From Druceiella hillmani (Eukaryota > Arthropoda > Insecta > Lepidoptera > Hepialidae): 64,000 bases of DNA. Position 1 is the stretch's first letter, and each line of letters starts with the position of its first letter. The stretch covers positions 49,957,001-50,021,000 of the forward strand of contig JAYKKI010000004.1 in NCBI GenBank assembly GCA_039881145.1. Direction: 5' to 3'. Below are positions 36,178 to 48,970 of this stretch, in pieces. Under the pieces are notes generated by a model. That model saw only the letters and a program-made list of their open reading frames with translations, was not told the DNA's origin and did no database searches. Made by a program: the position numbers and the translations under genes.

Positions 36178-36545
36178 TTAGGGTTCCATTTTTAAACGAA
36201 TCGAGTAATCTAAATGGGATTCCATTTTTAAATGAATCGAGTAATATAAATGTGGTTATATTTTTAAATTAATCGAGTAATATAAATGTGGTTATATTTT
36301 TAAATTAATCGAGTAATATAAATGTGGTTCCATTTTTAAATGAATCGAGTAATCAAAATGTGGTTACATTTTTAAATGAATCGAGTAATCTATCTGGTGT
36401 TCAATTTTAAAATGAGACGAGTGGTCTAATTAGGGTTCCATTTTTAAATGAATTGAATAATGTAAACCGATTTCCATTTATAAATAAAAGTAATAGCCTA
36501 ATTATGGTTACTTTTTTTAAATAAATCGAGGAATCTAATCTGGAC
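36178..36545. repeat. Tandem repeat, about 38-bp unit, nine to ten copies
   Basis: The unit is TAGGGTTCCATTTTTAAATG followed by AATCGAGTAATCTAAAT. Two neighbouring copies (36245-36320) are nearly identical. The GGGTTCC start resembles the end of the dispersed moth repeat, from which the array may have been seeded. Confidence 0.88.
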
Positions 36546-36604
36546 TCGGTTTTTAAAATTTTAAGGAACGGTAAATGAGAGAAAATGGTGCCGAAAAAGT
36601 GTTA

Positions 36605-36605
<1 letters not shown>

Positions 36606-36694
<89 letters not shown>

Positions 36695-36695
36695 G
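36606..36695. repeat. (TA)n microsatellite
   Basis: About 43 TA units with single interruptions (TACATA, TATGTA). Confidence 0.97.
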
Positions 36696-38271
36696 AGGAG
36701 TGGTACAGTGTTAATTAAAGTAAATGTTTGATCGATTCTGTCTGCTTGATTTGCTTTCATTTAAAAGTTTTAAGATACGTTTCTTTCTCTAAATTTAATA
36801 TGACGTAAATTACTTCATAGAAATTACAGTCAAATAAATGTTGATCAAACATACAGAATTTATTTTTAATTTTATCGAGACAGCTCACGGATGTTTAATA
36901 AAATAGTTTTTGTTGTGTATATAATTGTACAATAAATAATATTACAACACTGTGAAGTGAAACAAATTGTATGTGCTCGTGTAGACGACATAACAATGTT
37001 TAGCGGTAAATTAAAGCAAGGCTTCAATTAGCAAACGTATTCTGATTGCGTCATGAAGCGCAGTGTATATATAATTGTAATGTGGAGTAGTTAGATAATA
37101 GAAGAATGACTGAAAAGATGTATGAGAAAGAAGTGGGGTAAGCGAAAGATATGAGAAAGAATGAGAAATAGATTTGTTTAAATCTTTCATATTCTTTGTT
37201 AAATGTGTATTATATAATGTAAAATATTCTAGTCAAAATTTGCTGATGCTGTTATAGATTTATCTTTTTCTAAATTCTGAAATTTCCCCAAATTACTGTG
37301 AACCTTTTTTATGTATATCTTTGTTCAGAATTGTAATAATAAGTATTGCATTCTTGTCTATTTAAGCAGATGACGCCGGGGCATTACCCGCCGTCAAAAT
37401 GGATGTCTCTTTTAAATTATTATTTTCCACCAACGACACCTGGACCTTCTCGGTCAAAAAATGTAAGGGTAGTAATACCCTTATGTTACGCACTGATCTT
37501 ACGCATATCCCACTTCTTTTGTCTTTAATTTCCCCTTCTAATGTCTTAGGCCCGTCTTTTAAATCCTATTTAGCCAATCACAGATAATTTTGTAATTTTT
37601 CTGAAAGTTTAGCAAAATTGTAAGTTAGAAATAAGAGTATAATTATAACGAAACGTTGAGACGAGCTGGTCGCCGTGATACGTCACCTCCACCTTGCTTA
37701 ACGTGTACCTTATACCATTTGTTTAATTGACTCGTAGCTTTTTCAATTTAATTGTAATTTTTCAGATTCAAAATACAGTGAAAATTATTAATTAAAGATT
37801 CAACACTTATTCCTTTGGACTGACATCTTTAAGCTTTATTTTCGATAAAGATCAGCCACATTCGTAGAAATATAATTATGACATCACTCTTGTAGTGAAT
37901 ATTCCTTCTTACCCCAAAAAATTCCTTCGACATGCTTTTAGCACGAAATAAAAGAATGAGGCTTTTGTGATTGTGAAAGAAGTAGAATATGTGTAAAATA
38001 CGGAAGGGTTTTTGAGGTCTAATAATTATACTAAATCTACGACGTATGCCACGGTCTCTTTTGCGTATATTTAGAGTTTTCCAAGAATAAAAGACGTATT
38101 TTATATTTTTCCGTATGATAAGATTTCAGGCAAATTTTACGAAAATCGACTGAATAGTTAAGCTATGAAAGTGGAACAAACAAACAAATTATTATGTTAG
38201 GATAATATGGCCTCTTTATTTTTTAATAAAGCAAAATGGAAACCTAATTAGACAATTCACATGTCCGTCTG
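36696..38271. other. Intergenic DNA with one exon-like patch
   Basis: At 37371-37590 a GC-normal stretch follows a TTTAAGCAG acceptor-like site. One frame reads GALPAVKMDVSFKLLFSTND, TWTFSVKKCKGSNTLMLRTD and onward to ANHR and stop. A second frame is also open, and AATGTAAGG at 37460 could be a donor. I recognise no family. Near 38150-38190, GGAACAAACAAACAAATTAT looks like the end of another common moth repeat. Confidence 0.3.
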
Positions 38272-38319
38272 TTACCTGTTTTTTTTGCAGAAACTGCTTG
38301 ACGTAGAAACTCGAATTTC

Positions 38320-38690
38320 GACATCGTAATATACCATATTATGCATCGACATCGTAATGTACCATCGTAATATACCATATATATAATATACCATCGTAAT
38401 ATACCATATTATGCATCGACATCGTAATATACCATCGTAATATACCATATATATAATATACCATCGTAATATACCATCATATATATAATATACCATCGTA
38501 ATATACCATCGTAATATACCATATATATAATATACCATCGTAATATACCATCGTAATATACCATATTATGCATCGACATCGTAATATACCATCGACATCG
38601 TAATATACCATATATGAAACTCGAATTTCGACATCGTAATATACCATATTATGAATTTCGACATCGTAATATACCATATTATGCATCTCT
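38320..38690. repeat. Complex tandem repeat of CATCGTAATATACCAT units
   Basis: The 13-14-bp phrase CATCGTAATATAC is repeated more than 20 times, in higher-order groups with ATTATGCATCGA and ATATATAATA spacers. Minus-strand frames spell periodic YYDGILRWYI-like peptides, which are repeat artefacts. Confidence 0.95.
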
Positions 38691-39598
38691 ACAGTTTACA
38701 CTAAAATACTTGTATGTAAATTTTAGGGAGGGGGTGGAAACAAATTAAATACTTGGGAGAAAATTTACAATTCCATATAAAGTGCGGATTATTGTATGGA
38801 AGGTTTAGTTATAAGATATACATTTTTTTTCCTAATTTTGGGTAGTGTGCATTAAATTTGGGAATACTGAAGATGAGTTCCCTAACATTGAAAAATTTGC
38901 AAACATAAGATTTTCTGATTTGTTTCCTAAATTTATAGCGCTTAAAATTACTAAAAAAAACAGTATTTTAGGAGCCTACGGAAAGATTATGGAAAAATTA
39001 AAACAATGATTCTAGATACCGCAGTTTTTAAAATATTCACGATAAGAAATATGTCATACATAATTATAATGGGTATTATTAAAGCGAGAAATCATATTTT
39101 TGATGATTTGTAATAAATCATTTCATTTGAATGTACGGTACCCTCGATACGCGACCCAGACTCGTACTTGCCCGTTTTTTATTGTGTAAATTTGAGTTAT
39201 TTATTTTACTTTTTCCTTTCTATTGAACTCCCACATTGTTGTTATATAGCTTTTCAAAATGAAACGATTTTTACCAAAAGTTGCACGCTAGCATAACGTA
39301 TAACAGAATAGCATGCCAGTTACATAGCCCGCGTGGCTACGCGCACACTCTTTTTCTTATTCTTCTACAGTATGAAAGTTTTAAATTAAAATAAAACTTT
39401 AAAAAGAAAATTCGTCATTAAACGACTACCATAAGAAAACTATACATAATTTTCCGTTTTTCGAGTACTAACGAGGAGCTTTTGAAGTTATATAGTTAAT
39501 TTCACATAGTTTTCACTAACTAAAGAGTGGTAAACACTTCGTTTAATGTTTAGCTAAAAAACAACTTAAAGCCCGTGTATTAACATTTTCATTACTAG
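38691..39598. other. Region upstream of the first visible channel exon
   Basis: AT-rich sequence. No convincing first coding exon for the channel gene was found here. If the 39664 exon has a preceding exon, it must end with a single base of a split codon. Confidence 0.3.
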
Positions 39599-39663
39599 GC
39601 AAAGCGCCTATCACTTGGAATCTAGGAAAATATTACCTCAAACTAAAATAAAGCTATTTGCAG

Positions 39664-39874
39664 TGTATACACCGGAAGGTGAGTTCATCCACTTGTGCGC
39701 CGCGGGCGAGATGCGTGACATCCCGTACCGGAACAGGATGAAGCATTTGGTGGTGGCTGCGAGAGAGGGGCACACCACCCGCGCCTTCTTCGGCAGCCGG
39801 GAAGCGATACTGCGCGAACGACGCCGGCAGATGTTGTTGGGAGATAGTACTCTGCATCCGTTCAGTCCTTTTCG
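39664..39874 (+). CDS. HCN/CNG-like channel, N-terminal exon
   Basis: Encodes about 70 residues of the cytoplasmic region before S1. It starts near YTPEGEFIHLC and continues through FFGSREAILRERRRQMLLGD to HPFSPF. In HCN channels the matching segment is a basic, glutamate-rich helix (FGS.KA...E..R) leading into HPYSDFRFYWD, so the register is clear. I favour the acceptor TTTGCAG at 39657-39663 because GC content jumps exactly there. An alternative acceptor (TACTAG) at 39593-39598 would keep the frame open and add about 21 residues. The donor is TTTTCG|GTTAAT, phase 2, and completes an Arg codon with the first base of the next exon. With the favoured acceptor the first codon is split x|TG, so ATG is possible. 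Otherwise the start lies further upstream. Confidence 0.8.
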
Positions 39875-40061
39875 GTTAATATTTCGTTCTTTTGTGGTGT
39901 TTTCTCATAACTGGTTTAATGGAAAATATAAGACTCTCGCTTAGTTACTTTGAAAATAGTGGAAATATTTATTTGCCATTTAAAATAATCCCTTAGATAA
40001 AATGTTAGATTTATACTATAGTAGCTTCCTCCGTTGATAAAAGAATTGAGATTAAAAATGG

Positions 40062-40287
40062 CGTTGAATATATTTGGCGTTAATTTTGTAGAAATTAATT
40101 ATTCACCATTAAATGAAACTACGTAATGTAGTATTATTTCTACTTTCTTTAGGTTCTTTACCACGACCTAGGTTTCGTATTATTACATCTTCTTCAAATA
40201 GCCAACCTGAAGATATTGTAATACAACGAAAATTTAAAGAAAGTAGAAATAATACTACAACACGTAGTATCATTTAATTGTGATTAA
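40062..40287. mobile_element. Foldback element, copy 3, inside channel intron 1
   Basis: The left outer end GTTGAATATATTTGGCGTTA and AATTTTGTAGAAATTAATTA leads to arms CCACGACCTAGGTTTCGTA and, inverted, GTAATACAACGAAAATTTAA. The right arm has lost the CCTAGGTCGTGG core by deletion. It sits 188 bp downstream of the 39664 exon. Confidence 0.85.
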
Positions 40288-40699
40288 AAATGGTATCATA
40301 CTCTATTATAATATTTATGTATATTCTAGTTATATGACAGATTTTCATGTTTAGTTCTAATTCAGCATTTAAAAGACAGTTGGTTTTATTTTACAGGTAA
40401 TTATTTTTAGGTGCAAAATAAAATTTACTACGTAATATTTAATTTTACTTTGTCAATTTTCGTTAATACTTAAATTTTATGACGTTCGTTAATACATATT
40501 TGAAATTTAGTGTTTCTAATTCGACTGAGAAATAAGTTATGGTCGTGGATATCGTGTACCGATATACATAGAAAGTTCCTATAAAATTACGATATAAATT
40601 AACATCTAATTAAAAAAGTGGGTAGCTACACTGGACCGTGGTATTTATTAGTCACATATAACAGTTTAAGTAAATATGTAATAATGTATGTTTTTATAT

Positions 40700-40858
40700 A
40701 CGATATATAATTAATACAATATATCATAATTAATACAAGAGATCATAATTAATACAATAGATCATAATTAATACAATATATCATAATTAATACAATATAT
40801 CATAATTAATACAATAGATCATAATTAATACAATAGATCATAATTAATACAATATATG
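40700..40858. repeat. 19-bp tandem repeat, eight copies
   Basis: Unit ATAATTAATACAATAGATC, alternating with a TATATC variant. Located in intron 1 of the channel gene. Confidence 0.93.
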
Positions 40859-42514
40859 TGCTTTTCTCATTTTTAATTTGTTCGACAATATCGCCACCTG
40901 CGTGTTGAAATCAGTGTTATATATAATGGAAATTACACTAAGAAAATGGCTTTATATCTGCTTTGAATCGGCGTTCAATTAAAGATTCAGACTAAAATTA
41001 AACAACAGGTTCATACCTGTTGTATTTCAAACCAAAACTGAATCAATTTATTTGTAACTAAAAGTATTTTGCGAAACTTCGATATCCGAAATGCAAGTGA
41101 AATATTTTAATGCGTTTATTTATGGTCGTACATAGGACACAAACAATAAGTATAATTTAAATTAGTGTAGGTTGAATTGCGTTTCGTCCCCCGTTCATCA
41201 TTTCGCCTTCATATATTCCTACAACTTAGGGGTAAATTTGATTAGCGGAGTATGAAAAAGTAATGACGGATTTAGGTTTTGCTCTCTAATACAATTAGTT
41301 TTTGTTTTTTAACTTTTCTGAAACAAAAGAGTATTTAAAATGTAACAACTGTGAAAATTGCTTTTGCATGGGAAAAAAGTGAAATTCTAGAAAATCCCGT
41401 AATTCTCAAGCTTTCTCCATGTTTTTCATACCGACTGGTACAGTGAGTGTAACTAGATATTTGTATACCAAGGTGCATGGCTCAAAAACCTTGGAAAATG
41501 TAACTTTCAGTATTTGTAAGTGTCCCCCCCATTCTACACCACCTCAGAAGTCGTGAACTTGGCGCGTTCACCTTACCTAAAAACGCTTAATTTACTTGAG
41601 GTAATTTGGGTCGTTTCGTTGAAATGTATGAATTTAAAATAATAGGGTATTTGATTATTTTTTTTTATTACTACAATATAATAAGTAATAAAATTAAAAA
41701 CGGTTAAAATAATACAATAATTTAATTATATTGTACGATATTATAATTCAAATATTAAATATTGTGAATGATAATAGCCTCATTTTAAAATACATAAATA
41801 GAGCTTTCAATATTTTTTTTCATATTTTGTATGTTTATAAAATATCGTATTCTATAAAAATATAGCCATAAAAATACAACGGCAAAAAAGGCACCAAGGT
41901 CCTATGAAATATTAATATTATTGTGTCTTCCGATATAATTTTTAAAACATATATATTATCAAAGAAATTGCTATGTTCAACTTTTATTGCATTACCGAAA
42001 CTTAGTAACCGAAAAAGTTATGTAGATTGCTATATAATTAACTTAACAATTTAAACATAGAAGCATTCTTTAAGGTTATGCATGGTAAAATTTGCAGAAA
42101 ATACGAAAAACAACAATTTGGGTTGGGGGTGCATTAGGTCTGTTTTTTATACGCATACTAAAGGAAAGATGTCGAAATGTCAACAAAGACGCATTTTTCG
42201 TTCGTTGATTAGAAATAAAACTTTCAATAAAATTAAATCTCAGAAATTATTCCAATTTCTCAAAAATAACCAAAGCAGGTCATATTTGGGTCATTCTATG
42301 TGAAATTGTCCAATGGATAAAGCCGGCGCCTTTTACATTTTGCTCAAACTTAGCGAGAATCTTCTTTAGGATCCTAAAGAAGGATATCCTGTGTCATTTA
42401 ATTTTCGCATGCGCCAGTCTTCACTTACCCCAGTTAAACCATTTCAAAAACGTCATTATTATACTTAATATTTTTAGCTGTTAAAATTGTTATATTAACG
42501 TCATCTAAACGATT
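40859..42514. other. Intron 1 of the channel gene, no feature
   Basis: AT-rich. A perfect 22-bp palindrome centred on GGATCC lies at 42361-42382 (CTTCTTTAGGATCCTAAAGA plus AG). The short frame at 42082-42303 is not supported. Confidence 0.4.
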
Positions 42515-42890
42515 GAGATGAAATTTTACGACAGTTTTTCGTTTTTCTTTTTGATGTACGGAACTCTAAAATGTTTGTAAAATGTGTTTGGTATGGGTTT
42601 GATTGTTTATAGCTAAAATGTCTAGGGCAAGTAAACTTAGATAGATTGTGGATTACATAATGATCACATGAATTATTTGATATTGTCTGCAAATCTACAT
42701 GATTGCGATTAAATTTTAAAGCTGAAAGACAGCAATTTTTCGTTTTTTCCATTGATTTATGGAACCCTAAAATGTTTGTAAAATGTATTTGTTTATAGCT
42801 AAAACGTCTAGGGTAAGTAAATTTATGTCAGATGGTGGAGTAAATAATGGTCACCTGAATTATTTGATATTGTCTGCAACAACAATGCCG
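42515..42890. repeat. About 190-bp segment duplicated in tandem
   Basis: Both halves carry GGAAC(C/T)CTAAAATGTTTG, TTTATAGCTAAAA(T/C)GTC, TAGGG(C/T)AAGTAAA and GAATTATTTGATATTGTCTG. The GGAACCCTAAAA start links it to the dispersed moth repeat tail. Confidence 0.8.
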
Positions 42891-44137
42891 CTTAAATGAC
42901 ATCAGATAAACGTATTAATATAATACTCCTAAAGAAAATGTAAACTAATGTTACTATTAAGCATTGCTTTAATAATTTTTTAAATTTTCTTTTAATATTT
43001 CGCAAACAAAACTTCAAAATAATAAAAAACAATCGTTAACAAAATCTTAATTTAATTTCAAACGACCTTTTCACAAATACGCTGCTCGCTGGAAAAAAGT
43101 TTCACGTCTTATTACGAGACGAGATGTATTAAATCTTTTTTTATTAGTTTCTACCTCCATATTAACAGAGATTTGGAAACAATTTACTTACAAAATGTCA
43201 TGTAAACAATAACCCTCAAAAATACACTTTGCTTTTAATACGAGTCGACATGGTTTTACACCAAAAATTCTTCAAATATATACGTCAGAAACTGAAAGAA
43301 TTTTCATAATTACTAATTAACTGTTTACGTCACCAAATTATATAGAATAATATATAGTATAATCGTAGATCATAATGGCGTGTCCGTAATACTTTTTAAT
43401 TACAAAGATCTTTACAGTCTAAATGTTTTATGAGTCAATTTCTTTTAAATAAACTCTTCGCCTTCTAACATAGTAATTTTCGTTCAAAGGTCTGAAACTC
43501 GCCATACAATAGGTCAAACTTGCAATTAAAAACAAATCTTCATAAAGAACACACTGAGAACTGCTTATCAATTACTGGCCGCTCAATTCGGCGCGTTGTC
43601 TCCGCTCGGCGGATGTCTAAATACCGAATCTACATACGCTCACTTTCACTTGAAAAATATTGTAATTTCCCAATACTCACTTAGTTTGGTGGGCTAATAT
43701 CGTGATTTGGGCGAGCGAGCTGAGAAAGAGCACGGAATGGGCACGGATAAAAATTTATGAATCAATAATGTGTGGAAGAAAGTGATGTGTTCATCAGTGG
43801 TGACGTTAATTATGAAATGTACAATCATCAAATTAATGTCATAAATAATGTTTGTATTTAACATAACTTACCCCAAATTACGTAGATGAAACATATTGGG
43901 AGAATTATGATTAAAAAAAATAAAGAATTATCATTAAAAAATAGTGTGCACTTTCCTATTGTAGAAAATTCCGTTTTATGACAATTACTTCGAGTGATCT
44001 TGAAGTTACTTTTTCTCGAATTTCCTACCGGTTATTTATGGCTTATATCTCATTGTAATAAATGTAAAAAAGCATATTTTTATTTATTTTAACTACCCCG
44101 GTAGATTAAATTTTGAAGGCGAATTTAATAATAGAAA
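42891..44137. other. Intron 1 of the channel gene, mostly featureless
   Basis: A GC-richer patch occurs at about 43575-43745 (CAATTCGGCGCGTTGTCTCC, GGGCGAGCGAGCTGAG), a possible regulatory sequence. Nothing else was seen. Confidence 0.3.
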
Positions 44138-44737
44138 AACGGGCCAAGTGCTAGTTGGACCCGGGCAAGAAAGTTCCATAGCACCAAACGTTATTAAACT
44201 TTATGCAAAAATAAGTTTGTTTTTCTCAAAGACGCTGCGAAAAACAATGTTATTGCTGCGGTCGGTAAAGAAAATATCCAATATCTCAAAAACTAAACAA
44301 TATATCTTATTCAAACTAATTTTCGTTGAAAGTTTATTTTAAGTTCTATTTAAATTTTTTTCACACGTTAGTTGAAAAGTTAGAGGGGGTATACACACTT
44401 TTGAAGACTTCAGAAGCGCATTTCTCACCAACTATTGACTTAAATATAAAAGTCATTTTGGAATCTCTATATTAGGCCTATCTAAGAATACCCAACATGC
44501 TTATGTGCACTGGATTTTGTGCCTTTTTTCATCCCTTAGTTTTATGTATGGAGTGCCAACCCTAATATTATTTTTTTCATAATTTCAGTGTATCAGCGGT
44601 TCATCGAAGATACCATCCAAATTTCATTTATGTAGCGCGAATAATCTCCGAATAAAGTGGTTGTGACATACAGACAGACAGACTGGACGAAATTATAAGC
44701 GTTCCGTTTTATCATTTGGCCACGGAATCATAAAAAA
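44138..44737 (+). mobile_element. Full-length lepidopteran dispersed element (non-coding)
   Basis: Starts AAACGGGCCAAGTGCTAGTT and GGACCCGGGCAAG, and ends GACATACAGACAGACAGACT, GGACGAAATTATAAGCG, TTCCG...GGCCACGGAATCATAAAAA. This is the head-to-tail order I recall for a very abundant moth repeat (GGGCCAAGTGCGAGT ... CAGACAGACAG ... GGAACCCTAAAA). About 600 bp, with no conserved protein. Its class (SINE-like or MITE-like) is not settled from the sequence. Confidence 0.65.
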
Positions 44738-45029
44738 TGTCACCAAAATGGATAAATAAAGTGACGCGGTAAATAAGTAGCTCGAAACAAAATGGCTGTA
44801 GTGTAGAGCAAAATATTGTTTTTGGACAATTTGCATTGTAAATATTGTTTTTGTAATGGTTTTTTGCTTTTGAATTGTGTTTAAATTAAGTTTAGTAAAT
44901 TATTTTTGAAATCAGTATGAGAAAGCGCAGTTGTTATTGTACAAAACCGATACGGTTTACTTAATACTATAGTCGACACAACAGACACTATAAAGAATGC
45001 ATTGTCATTTCGTTCCTTTTAGTATAAAG

Positions 45030-45190
45030 GCTTAACTTTCAGAAGTCTATGAAACTTTCCAGCTTTCCGTTTTCGCCCGTTGCCTCATCCATTTCATGTC
45101 TCTGCTCTTCTTCATCCACGGCTCGGGCTCTTGATGCGCGGCCGAACGCGCGCTAACGTCGCTATAATTAATGGCGATTCGTGAACTTTA
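45030..45190. other. GC-richer patch in intron 1
   Basis: Contains GATGCGCGGCCGAACGCGCG and CTAACGTCGCTATAATTAAT. The minus strand is open for about 45 codons (INYSDVSARSAAHQEPEPWM, then KKSRDMKWMRQRAKTESWKV) with no known family. It may be a nested exon or regulatory DNA. Confidence 0.25.
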
Positions 45191-45519
45191 TATTGTCGGA
45201 CGAAAATGTAAATTCGCTGTAAGATGATTATGCTGATGAGCATTTGGTAACAGTCGAGTTTGCCGGGTTGCGTTAGAACTAATGAAGAGACCTTTCTAAT
45301 ATGCGTAGTGGAATAAGTGATTCTTCAAATTGGCCATGAATTGGCCAGCGTTAAGAGCGAATCCACGGGCGTTTAAGGCAAATATTACTACGATTTTCTG
45401 CGATAAAACTCTACCATTATTCCAGATAATTAAGGCTATTTTAAACAGACAACTAACGTTAAAGACGTGAAAGTATTTTTGTTTTTCCCTCAATTAATAG
45501 CTATTTAAGAAATAAATGG

Positions 45520-46415
45520 ATTCTTATCATCATTGTCATGTATAATCATTAACCATATTTCATCTCGACAAAGATAAATTTAATTCGTCAATCATCATCC
45601 ATAGCCCATTTTAGCCCACTGCTCGACACAGATCTCTCTCAATGCGTGCCATTGAGCCCAATTTTCGGCTTTTCTTATATAACTGCTACCAGCTACCTTG
45701 CACAGATCGTCCCTGTACCTAATAGCAGTGCCTGGTATACTACGTTTGTCTACATTTGGGGGTCCGTTCATCTTTCTAGAAATCATCTTACCATGATAGT
45801 TGATAGTTCTGCGAAAAATGTGACTTTAGTTCTCTATCGGTTTGAGTCATTTCGGATATGATCCTTCGTAGAAACACCCAGTATAGCTTGTTCCATATCT
45901 TGCTGACTAACTTTGAGTTGGTGGATCAGTCTCATTGTTATTGTCCAGGTTTCGGCTTCGTCAGTCATTATGAGTAAGATTCATTAGTTGAGACTTTCGT
46001 CTTCAGCTAGTGGATCTTATCTCATCGCATATGCGAAGAGATGAAAGAGTTTTCCGAATGCTTGCCAGCCCAGCTAGATCCTCCTATCAACTTCTTTTTC
46101 AAAGTTTTACCTTTGCGGTTTTAGAGTCTGCCTCTAGAGTACCCCAAGGTAGACAGCCTCCTCTACAACATCACGAGATGCGTCTTTAACGATTATTGAT
46201 TCCGGTGATACGCCTGCGTGATTTTGGTATTATCAATGTTCTTGCAGAGACCAATACATTGAAGGCAGCAGCTAGGTTGATCAACATTTGTTGCAATTCT
46301 TGCAGTGTTTCTATCATATCATTTGTAAAATCAAGTATGAGATTTACTCGCCTTTTATATTGATATCCATCCCTTTCCAGTCCAGCGTTTTGAATATATC
46401 CACCAAAGTTCCTTG
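45520..46415 (-). mobile_element. Decayed RTE-like non-LTR retrotransposon (reverse transcriptase relic)
   Basis: Reading the minus strand with frameshifts gives the typical order of an RTE-type reverse transcriptase C-terminal half. A decayed catalytic box (DFTND at about 46332-46318 where F/YADD is expected) is followed by LQELQQMLINLAAAFNVLV. Then come FEKEV/DRRI, FGKL, and MTDEAETWT followed by ILGVSTKDHIRN. The last part is YRDDLCKVAGSSYIRKAENW, then W.ALREICVEQWAKMG and stop near 45595. The tail after the stop is ATGATGATTGACG...AATGATGATAAGAA, in keeping with RTE 3' simple repeats. Several stops and frameshifts show it is dead. It lies antisense in channel intron 1. Confidence 0.8.
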
Positions 46416-47538
46416 AGAAATAATAAAAATTTCGTAAGGTAAAAATAATAAAAATTTCGTAAGGCTTAAATAAGCAACATATTAATCAGTTATTTATATT
46501 CTTAATATTTTTACTGCACGATAAATTAATTTTCATGCGGACGAAATCTCGCTTAACAGCTTGCGTTTATATAAGGACCAAGTATATCTTACACTAGATA
46601 TATTATATCTTATAAGATCACCAAATCCTTTACAACATTTCAACGTCACTATATCATACGTAATCAAAATATGGGCCATCGGATATTCGACTGAGGAACT
46701 GACCAAAATATTAGAACATTTCTGCTATAGCTGGTGACGGTATTTTCTTTAACGATTTTATCAGAAAACAATTGACAGATAAATCGTCGAAATTGGTATA
46801 AGAACTTTATATAGGGTAAAAACCTCCAAAATTTACATATAATTTAAATTAAGCTAATTTTGAAGAACACAACACCAGTAAACACTTAAGATTTAAATAT
46901 AATAAATACTTTGTACGGGGAAATCGAAGGAAGCGCGATATGTGGAAGGTATTTATGTACGTCTTCATAAATTGAAGTTATGGTTTCTAATCCCCCATTA
47001 CATAGCTGCAATCTCTAACCAGATATGTGCGAACAACATGAGCACTTTCTGCTGGTACATGCGAAATAGCAGTATATTAAATTTACGTACATAAAATTTA
47101 TGTTTTGTGTAAACACTAACTTCAGAAACTCAACAATAGACTTACTATAATGAAGCTTTCGCAGAGGCAGTTTTAGATTTTTTGGGAGTTTTCTCGCCGT
47201 AACATATCAGGAGGATTGACGTGAAATAAATAGATAATCTTGTATTTTTATGCATATAATGTACGAGATATTTAATTTTTTAAATAAATTTACAAAAAAT
47301 TTAAAGAATTAAATGTCGTTGTTTGTTGCCAAATACACTTTACTTTCAGTTTATAAAGAAATACGGATTACTATTTAACCGGAAGTGTCAAAATTGTAAT
47401 TTTAATGTTTTAAACAAACATATTTATTTACTGCTATTTTTATAGGTACATGATCGTAAAGCATGAATTATATTTAAATGTTTAAATTTGTTTGTGATTT
47501 GTTCCCAAAACTGTTGATTGTTTTACTTAGGAGTTGAA
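46416..47538. other. Intron 1 of the channel gene, no feature
   Basis: A short duplication of AATAAAAATTTCGTAAGG lies at 46424-46470. The remainder shows no gene or repeat. Confidence 0.35.
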
Positions 47539-47539
47539 A

Positions 47540-48037
47540 GATAATTATCTTACTGGCAAATTTAAAGATTTGTCTGCTCACGGCCTTGGGCTACAATCTG
47601 AAAGTTCACTCACCTTACTTATTCCTAAACATAACTTTATCACTTATGAAAAATCCTTCACTGTTCAAGCAGCAAAAATTTGGAATCACCACAAACGTCC
47701 CTAAACATTTTCAAAGATCGAATGACGATGAAGAATGACGATGACGATGATCGAATGAAGTCCTGCCTCTCCTGAAACCTTTTCCTTTCTGCCCTTGTCC
47801 TTTTCTGTCTTTCCCACTCCAAATCAAGTCAGTAATTTGTATTACTTATACTTTTGTATTTTTTTAAATTTTTTTGTCTAATGTAATATAAAGAATTTTC
47901 GTTGTAAAATTTCTTACAGTCTACCGACTAAATTTCAACACCAATTGTTATGGTTGACTGGAAGAGATTGTTCATGTAGAAGTAAGTTTGCCATATGTAC
48001 TATGCATAAAAGGTGATAAATAAATAAATAAAATAAA
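47540..48037 (+). mobile_element. 5'-truncated non-LTR retrotransposon tail, copy 1
   Basis: Matches copy 2 (51486) from TTATCTTACTGGCAAATTTA and GATTTGTCTGCTCACGGCCT through KSFTVQAAK.W and the 3' UTR (ACAGTCTACC, TGTTATGGTTG, CCATATGTACTAT). It ends in an (ATAAATAA)n tail. An internal deletion removes the LDPDIR region, and a short GACGATGA repeat is inserted near 47730. It is dead. Confidence 0.85.
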
Positions 48038-48261
48038 ATTTTTTAAAGTAGATATTGGTAGGTTGATCAACATTTTCTTTGAATGAAAGCAAAGTGTATG
48101 CATTAGAGAAACATTTGAAATTTACTTTTAATTTAACGGGCAGGCAGAAATTTTAATGCAATATTAAACAGTGTTTAGAAACTTTAATTAAAAGATTATA
48201 AAATATCACATGATGACAGGCCGTAGAGACATGGAACACATTTGCAATAGAGACCCGCAAT

Positions 48262-48396
48262 TTGAGTAACCAAAATAAACCTAGTAACAAAATAACCCAT
48301 AATCACAATAAACTTAGTAACAAAATAACCGGTAATCAAAATGAACCTAGTAACAAAATAACCCGTAGTCAAAATAAACCTAGTAACAAAATAAGT
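48262..48396. repeat. 33-bp tandem repeat, four copies
   Basis: Unit CAAAATAAACCTAGTAACAA plus AATAACCCGTAAT. As 33 bp equals 11 codons, the + frame spells NQNKPSNKITx periodically. In intron 1, and not a gene. Confidence 0.9.
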
Positions 48397-48970
48397 TTAA
48401 AAAAATCAATTCAAGCAGTTATCCGCATCGTTAATCTTGCAAAAAAAAATTCTCTATTCGAAGAGCTCTTTACAATGATAGTCTCCGCATTTACGAGCAT
48501 TCCTTTGAAATATATAGGTTCTTAATTGTTTTTTTTATTTATCAGAATTTCATGGTAGAAACTGGCCAAAATTAAAACAATTTCTGACAAATTTTAAAAA
48601 TACTTAACTTTTAGACGAGAACGGTAATACTGAATTGTGATTCATCATTTTTAGTAAGGGCCATTGAGAGAAAAGCATATCTCAGTGTCTGAATGGAGAA
48701 AAGCAGAGCTCTATTCGTACCATTTAATTAAGAATCTCATAACTCGATTATTTGTTAATAAGTTTTTTATAGTTTTTCAATATTTGTTTCCAGTTAATTT
48801 ACACTTTCACGATATTTGTCTAACGGAAAATTTAATAATAGTGAGTTAAAAAAATAGGTAATATATAACTTGAATTTAACATATGCTGTTTAAGAGATAA
48901 AAGCAGTAACAAATGGACAAAAAGACGTTTTTCAGTAAAGTGATATTCGGAAACTACAGGTTAAAACCCT

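Noticed and set aside
38272..38686. Minus-strand frames rich in YYDGILRWYI
   Set aside because: Direct translation of the CATCGTAATATAC repeat.
45595..45861. Small protein-coding gene on either strand
   Set aside because: The minus-strand frame is the C-terminus of an RTE-type reverse transcriptase relic, and the + frame is its shadow.
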